The notes under the pieces are model-generated. The model was not told the DNA's origin. It searched no databases and saw only the letters and a list, made by a program, of their open reading frames with translations. DNA of 8,230 nucleotides, from NCBI GenBank assembly GCA_964438705.1, contig CAYTKQ010000038.1, positions 1 to 8,230 on the forward strand, read 5' to 3'. Below, piece by piece: positions 6,187 to 8,230 of the stretch. The translations under genes were made by a program, and so were the position numbers. How positions within the stretch are numbered: the first letter of the stretch is position 1; every line of letters starts with the position of its first letter. This DNA comes from Christensenella sp964438705 (GTDB lineage Bacteria; Bacillota; Clostridia; Christensenellales; Christensenellaceae).

Positions 6187-6932
6187 TCAATATCAAAACG
6201 CCGCAGGAGATCGCGCTGATGCGCGAATCCGGGTGGCTGCTTGCAAACTGTATGCAGGAACTCCTCGCGCACGTGAAACCGGGCGTGAGCACGATGCAGC
6301 TTGATCGCATCGTGGAGCAATATCTTGCGGACGCGGGGGCGACCCCGTCGTTCAAAGGATATAACGGGTTCCCGGGAAGCATCTGTACCTCCGTAAACGC
6401 GGGCGTGGTGCACGGCATTCCCTCCGAACGTGAAATTCTCAAGGATGGGGACATCCTGAGTGTGGACATGGGCGCGATTTTGAACGGCTGGCAGTCGGAC
6501 ATGGCGCGCACCGTGGGCGTGGGTGATATCACACAGACGGAGCAAATGCTCATCGACGTGACGCGCGAAAGCTTTTTCGCGGGCATGCGTGAGGCAAAGA
6601 AGGGCAACCGCCTCAGGGACATCAGCCGGGCGATCGAAGCGGTCATTCGCAAGAATGACATGGGCATCGTCAAGGAGCTCGTGGGGCACGGCATCGGCCG
6701 CGACATGCACGAGGCGCCCGAGATACCGAATTTCACCTTCCGCGGGCCAAACCCGCGCTTGGAGATCGGCATGGTGCTCGCGATCGAACCGATGGTGACG
6801 CTTGGCAGAGACGAAGTGCGCTGGATGGAAGACGGCTGGCTCGTTAAAACGGCGGACGGCAGCACGGCGGCGCATTATGAAAACACCGTGGCAATCACGG
6901 AGAACGGCCCGGAGATACTGACCGCGCCGTAA
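6183..6932 (+). CDS. map: Type I methionine aminopeptidase
   Basis: This enzyme removes the initiator methionine from new proteins when the second residue is small. The 249-residue length matches the compact type Ia family, with no N-terminal extension. The five metal ligands are in place: D95 (SVDMGA), D106 (SDMART), H169 (GHGIG), E202 (IEPM) and E233 (HYENT). H77 in VVHGIP and H176 in MHEAP are the usual substrate-site histidines. The ATG overlaps the adk stop as ATGA and there is no clear Shine-Dalgarno just before it, only an A-rich run. Translation therefore probably depends on ribosomes finishing adk. The adk-map pair is a common neighbour set in Firmicutes. Confidence 0.97.
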   Translation: MINIKTPQEIALMRESGWLLANCMQELLAHVKPGVSTMQLDRIVEQYLADAGATPSFKGYNGFPGSICTSVNAGVVHGIPSEREILKDGDILSVDMGAILNGWQSDMARTVGVGDITQTEQMLIDVTRESFFAGMREAKKGNRLRDISRAIEAVIRKNDMGIVKELVGHGIGRDMHEAPEIPNFTFRGPNPRLEIGMVLAIEPMVTLGRDEVRWMEDGWLVKTADGSTAAHYENTVAITENGPEILTAP

Positions 6933-6946
6933 GAAAATAAAGCGAC

Positions 6947-6951
6947 GGAGG
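6947..6951 (+). promoter_or_regulatory. Ribosome binding site favouring a TTG start for the KOW gene
   Basis: GGAGG at 6947-6951 is only 2 nt from ATG 6954, too close for normal initiation, but 8 nt from the in-frame TTG at 6960. The shorter product begins SNYPVEIGRV. I therefore prefer TTG 6960. Confidence 0.65.
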
Positions 6952-6959
6952 AAATGACT

Positions 6960-7244
6960 TTGAGCAACTACCCCGTTGAAATAGGCAGGGTCGCCATCAG
7001 CAAGTCAGGGCGGGATCAGGGACGTGCGTTCCTGATCGTCGAGATACTCGAAGAACCCTATGTGCTGATTGCCGACGGAGCTTTGAGAAGGCTCAAAAAG
7101 CCGAAAAGGAAGAAACTGAGGCACCTTGAGCTCCAGTCCATCGTATTGGAGAGCATCGGGGAAAAGCTGAAGCAGGGATCGAAGGTGTTCGACGCAGAGC
7201 TGAGAAGCGCACTGAAGAACACGCAACAGGCAAAGGAGGAGTAA
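6960..7244 (+). CDS. KOW domain-containing putative RNA-binding protein (L14e/YbzG-like)
   Basis: This small basic protein has 94 residues from TTG 6960, or 96 from ATG 6954. The N-terminal half fits a KOW-type beta-barrel: EIGRVAISKSGRDQGRAFLIVEI, then YVLIADGALRRL, as in the bacterial relatives of archaeal and eukaryotic L14e/L6e/L27e. A strongly basic stretch, KKPKRKKLRHLEL, follows. The C-terminal tail is charged and probably helical. The place between map and infA is shared with the Bacillus subtilis ybzG gene and many clostridial homologues. Its role is not established to my knowledge; RNA or ribosome binding is inferred from the domain and from the operon. It ends 2 nt before infA and contains the infA ribosome binding site, so the two are tightly linked. 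Confidence 0.85.
   Translation: MSNYPVEIGRVAISKSGRDQGRAFLIVEILEEPYVLIADGALRRLKKPKRKKLRHLELQSIVLESIGEKLKQGSKVFDAELRSALKNTQQAKEE
7232..7239 (+). promoter_or_regulatory. Ribosome binding site fixing the TTG start of infA
   Basis: AAAGGAGG at 7232-7239 lies inside the last codons of the KOW gene and 7 nt before TTG 7247, whose product starts SKSDVIEVEG as expected for IF-1. No ATG in this frame fits the family N-terminus. Confidence 0.8.
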
Positions 7245-7246
7245 AT

Positions 7247-7468
7247 TTGTCTAAAAGCGACGTAATCGAAGTGGAAGGTATTGTGACAGATACATACCCC
7301 AACGCTTCATTTGAGGTGGAGCTTGAAAACGGACACAAAGTACTGGCCCATATTTCCGGCAAACTGCGCATGCACTACATCCGCATTCTGCCCGGCGATA
7401 AGGTGACAGTGGAACTCTCGCCCTACGACCTCACACGAGGCAGGATCACGTGGCGCGGAAAAGCGTGA
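7247..7468 (+). CDS. infA: Translation initiation factor IF-1
   Basis: IF-1 binds the A site of the 30S subunit during initiation and supports IF-2 and IF-3. The 73-residue product is one residue longer than usual. It is a single S1-like OB fold with the conserved blocks DVIEVEGIV, ELENGHKVLAHISGK, YIRILPGDKVTVELSPYDLTRGRI. The end, TWRGKA, differs slightly from the common TYRYK. The start is TTG at 7247, set by a strong ribosome binding site that overlaps the end of the KOW gene. A weak start codon on an initiation factor gene could matter for its expression level, but that is inference. rpmJ follows after 36 nt. Confidence 0.97.
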   Translation: MSKSDVIEVEGIVTDTYPNASFEVELENGHKVLAHISGKLRMHYIRILPGDKVTVELSPYDLTRGRITWRGKA

Positions 7469-7504
7469 CGCGTTAGTAAAACGAACTAAGAGGAGGCTTC
7501 TGAA

Positions 7505-7618
7505 ATGAAAGTAAGACCGTCGGTAAAACCTATTTGCGAAAAGTGCAAGATCATCAAGCGTAAAGGCAAAGTGATGGTGATTTGCCAAAACACGAAGCAT
7601 AAACAGAAACAGGGCTAA
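7505..7618 (+). CDS. rpmJ: 50S ribosomal protein L36, zinc-binding form
   Basis: L36 is the smallest large-subunit protein and a late assembly component near the L7/L12 stalk base. The 37-residue product has the standard length and N-terminus (MKVRPSVKPICEKC). The zinc ligands C11, C14, C27 and H32 are all present, so this is the zinc-dependent (C+) form. The RKGKVMVICQN segment is canonical. AGGAGG at 7491-7496 is 8 nt before the ATG. It sits directly after infA, as in most Firmicutes. Confidence 0.98.
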   Translation: MKVRPSVKPICEKCKIIKRKGKVMVICQNTKHKQKQG

Positions 7619-7649
7619 CAATAACGTTTATACGAGCGGCTGATCCATG

Positions 7650-7663
7650 GCGGGCATCCCCGC
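7650..7663 (+). terminator. Weak hairpin after rpmJ, possible partial terminator
   Basis: GCGGG at 7650-7654 can pair with CCCGC at 7659-7663 around CATC. The nearest T-run (TTTT, 7672-7675) begins 8 nt after the stem, too far for a convincing intrinsic terminator. It lies just upstream of the predicted rpsM promoter, so partial termination is possible but not shown. Confidence 0.22.
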
Positions 7664-7685
7664 GCGGATAATTTTACGTATAGAC

Positions 7686-7714
7686 TTTATATAATGCGGA
7701 TGATGTGATATACT
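7686..7714 (+). promoter_or_regulatory. Predicted sigma-A promoter for rpsM-rpsK
   Basis: TTTATA at 7686-7691 (four of six matches to TTGACA) is followed by a 17-nt spacer and TATACT at 7709-7714 (five of six matches to TATAAT). TG at 7706-7707, one base before the -10, makes an extended -10. The start would be near 7720-7721, leaving a leader of about 74 nt before rpsM. A second TATAAT at 7690-7695 lacks a good -35. An internal promoter before the alpha-operon genes is plausible; no expression data are visible. Confidence 0.6.
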
Positions 7715-7729
7715 ATATCAGTTATCATC
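7699..7729 (+). repeat. Imperfect palindrome overlapping the rpsM promoter -10
   Basis: The core TGATATACTATATCA (7706-7720) is a perfect inverted repeat with C7713 at its centre, and it contains the whole -10 box. Outer arms GATGAT (7699-7704) and ATCATC (7724-7729) extend the symmetry with small offsets. It could be a repressor operator in DNA. In read-through RNA it could form a hairpin, which is directly followed by TTTT at 7730-7733. The AT-rich composition makes chance more likely than for a GC-rich repeat. Confidence 0.5.
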
Positions 7730-7766
7730 TTTTGGAAACCACAAAAAGATCAGCGGAGAACCCGCT
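7727..7766 (+). promoter_or_regulatory. Two-hairpin leader of rpsM
   Basis: ATCTTTT (7727-7733) can pair with AAAAGAT (7744-7750), with GG/CC (7734-7735 / 7739-7740) closing an inner loop AAA and ACA bulged. AGCGG (7752-7756) pairs with CCGCT (7762-7766) around AGAAC. These stems lie between the predicted start and the rpsM ribosome binding site. Ribosomal protein leaders of this kind often bind a repressor protein, but no known leader class was recognised. Confidence 0.4.
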
Positions 7767-7776
7767 TAAAATTCAC

Positions 7777-7781
7777 GGAGG
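7777..7781 (+). promoter_or_regulatory. Distant ribosome binding site of rpsM
   Basis: GGAGG at 7777-7781 stands 13 nt before ATG 7795, longer than for the other genes here. An in-frame TAA at 7786-7788 excludes any earlier start. Either a long spacer is used or RNA folding shortens the distance. Confidence 0.7.
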
Positions 7782-7794
7782 TGTTTAAGAAAGT

Positions 7795-8163
7795 ATGGCA
7801 CGTATTGCTGGCGTAGACTTGCCCAGAGACAAACGCGTTGAGATCGGGCTCACATACATTTACGGTATTGGCCTGAAAACGTCTCAGCAGATTTTGTCTG
7901 AAACCAACGTAAACCCCGACATCAGGGTCAAGGACCTCGATGAGAACGATCTTTCCAAGATCAGGGACTATATTGATAAGAACCTTCAGGTCGAAGGTGA
8001 TTTGAGGCGGACAGTTTCGCTCAACATCAAACGCCTGATGGAAATCGGATGCTATCGCGGCGTCCGTCATAGAAAAGGCCTGCCTGTTCGCGGTCAGAGT
8101 ACGAAGCAGAACGCTCGTACGCGCAAAGGACCGAAGAGAACGGTCGCGGGTAAAAAGAAGTAA
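7795..8163 (+). CDS. rpsM: 30S ribosomal protein S13
   Basis: S13 sits at the top of the 30S head, bridges to L5 in the 50S subunit and contacts the P-site tRNA through its C-terminal tail. The 122-residue length is standard. Family blocks are ARIAGVDLPRDKRVEIGLTYIYGIG at the N-terminus, the helix-two-turn-helix region with LSKIRDYID, then GDLRRTVSLNIKRLMEIGCYRGVRHRKGLPVRGQ, and the basic tail RTRKGPKRTVAGKKK. It is the first alpha-operon gene here and has a predicted promoter and structured leader upstream. rpsK starts 12 nt after its stop. In Escherichia coli, S4 represses translation at this gene's leader; no such pseudoknot was identified here. Confidence 0.98.
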   Translation: MARIAGVDLPRDKRVEIGLTYIYGIGLKTSQQILSETNVNPDIRVKDLDENDLSKIRDYIDKNLQVEGDLRRTVSLNIKRLMEIGCYRGVRHRKGLPVRGQSTKQNARTRKGPKRTVAGKKK

Positions 8164-8175
8164 GGAGGAATTATT

Positions 8176-8230
8176 ATGGCTGCACCTAAGAAAAAAGTGT
8201 CCAGAAGACGCAGAGAAAAGAAGAACATCG
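8176..8230 (+). CDS. rpsK: 30S ribosomal protein S11 (3' partial)
   Basis: S11 is a platform protein of the 30S subunit near the E site and the mRNA exit. Only 18 full codons are in the window (MAAPKKKVSRRRREKKNI), with the rest beyond the edge; the family is about 130 residues. The basic start followed by RRREKKNI is typical of S11, and rpsK after rpsM is the universal order. AAGGAGG at 8162-8168 is 7 nt before the ATG. Identity rests on this short N-terminus and on context. Confidence 0.9.
   Translation, partial: MAAPKKKVSRRRREKKNI

Noticed and set aside
6083..6875. Two long overlapping reverse-strand open frames (about 260 codons each) opposite adk and map
   Set aside because: They lie in different frames opposite strongly conserved genes, show no family motifs and no ribosome binding site; they come from codon bias of the + strand genes.
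7690..7695. TATAAT as the main -10 of the rpsM promoter
   Set aside because: Perfect hexamer, but the sequence at 16-18 nt upstream (GATAAT region) is a poor -35 and there is no TG extension; the TATACT at 7709 fits better. A minor second start remains possible.

Overview
The window is a stretch of the bacterial S10-spc-alpha ribosomal protein supercluster, with every gene on the + strand. It begins inside rplN (L14) and ends just inside rpsK (S11). The gene order is rplN-rplX-rplE-rpsN-rpsH-rplF-rplR-rpsE-rpmD-rplO-secY-adk-map-(KOW protein)-infA-rpmJ-rpsM-rpsK. Strong AAGGAGG-type ribosome binding sites, the 61-residue zinc-type S14, the KOW-domain gene between map and infA, and protein sequences close to clostridial versions all point to a Firmicute of class Clostridia. 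Base composition looks moderately GC-rich by eye. A Christensenellales-like or neighbouring gut lineage is a guess; I cannot fix the genus from this sequence.

Positions 1-3986 hold the spc-operon ribosomal proteins, packed with 10-23 nt gaps except for 62 nt between rpsN and rpsH. rplO runs into secY with a 4-nt ATGA overlap. This part builds both subunits (L14, L24, L5, S14, S8, L6, L18, S5, L30, L15) and then the SecY translocation pore.

Positions 5273-5562 are a 290-nt break in this tight cluster with no convincing gene. It contains a series of inverted repeats and ends in a strong GC-rich hairpin just before the adk ribosome binding site. I regard it as a candidate inserted repeat or structured RNA, and it is the least explained part of the window.

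Positions 5563-7618 hold adk (adenylate kinase with a compact zinc-finger lid), map (methionine aminopeptidase, overlapping adk by 4 nt), a small KOW-domain protein of unknown function, infA (IF-1) and rpmJ (L36). Three genes in the window (rpsE, the KOW gene, infA) appear to use TTG start codons.

Positions 7619-7794 hold a plausible sigma-A promoter with an extended -10. A 15-bp perfect palindrome covers its -10, and a roughly 74-nt leader with two hairpins follows before rpsM (S13) and rpsK (S11). This suggests that the alpha-operon genes have their own promoter and perhaps their own control.

Together the genes supply ribosome subunits, translation initiation, N-terminal methionine removal, nucleotide balance and protein export. 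No mobile-element gene, CRISPR array, tRNA or rRNA was seen. The coding content is ordinary; anything new is most likely in the two long intergenic regions.
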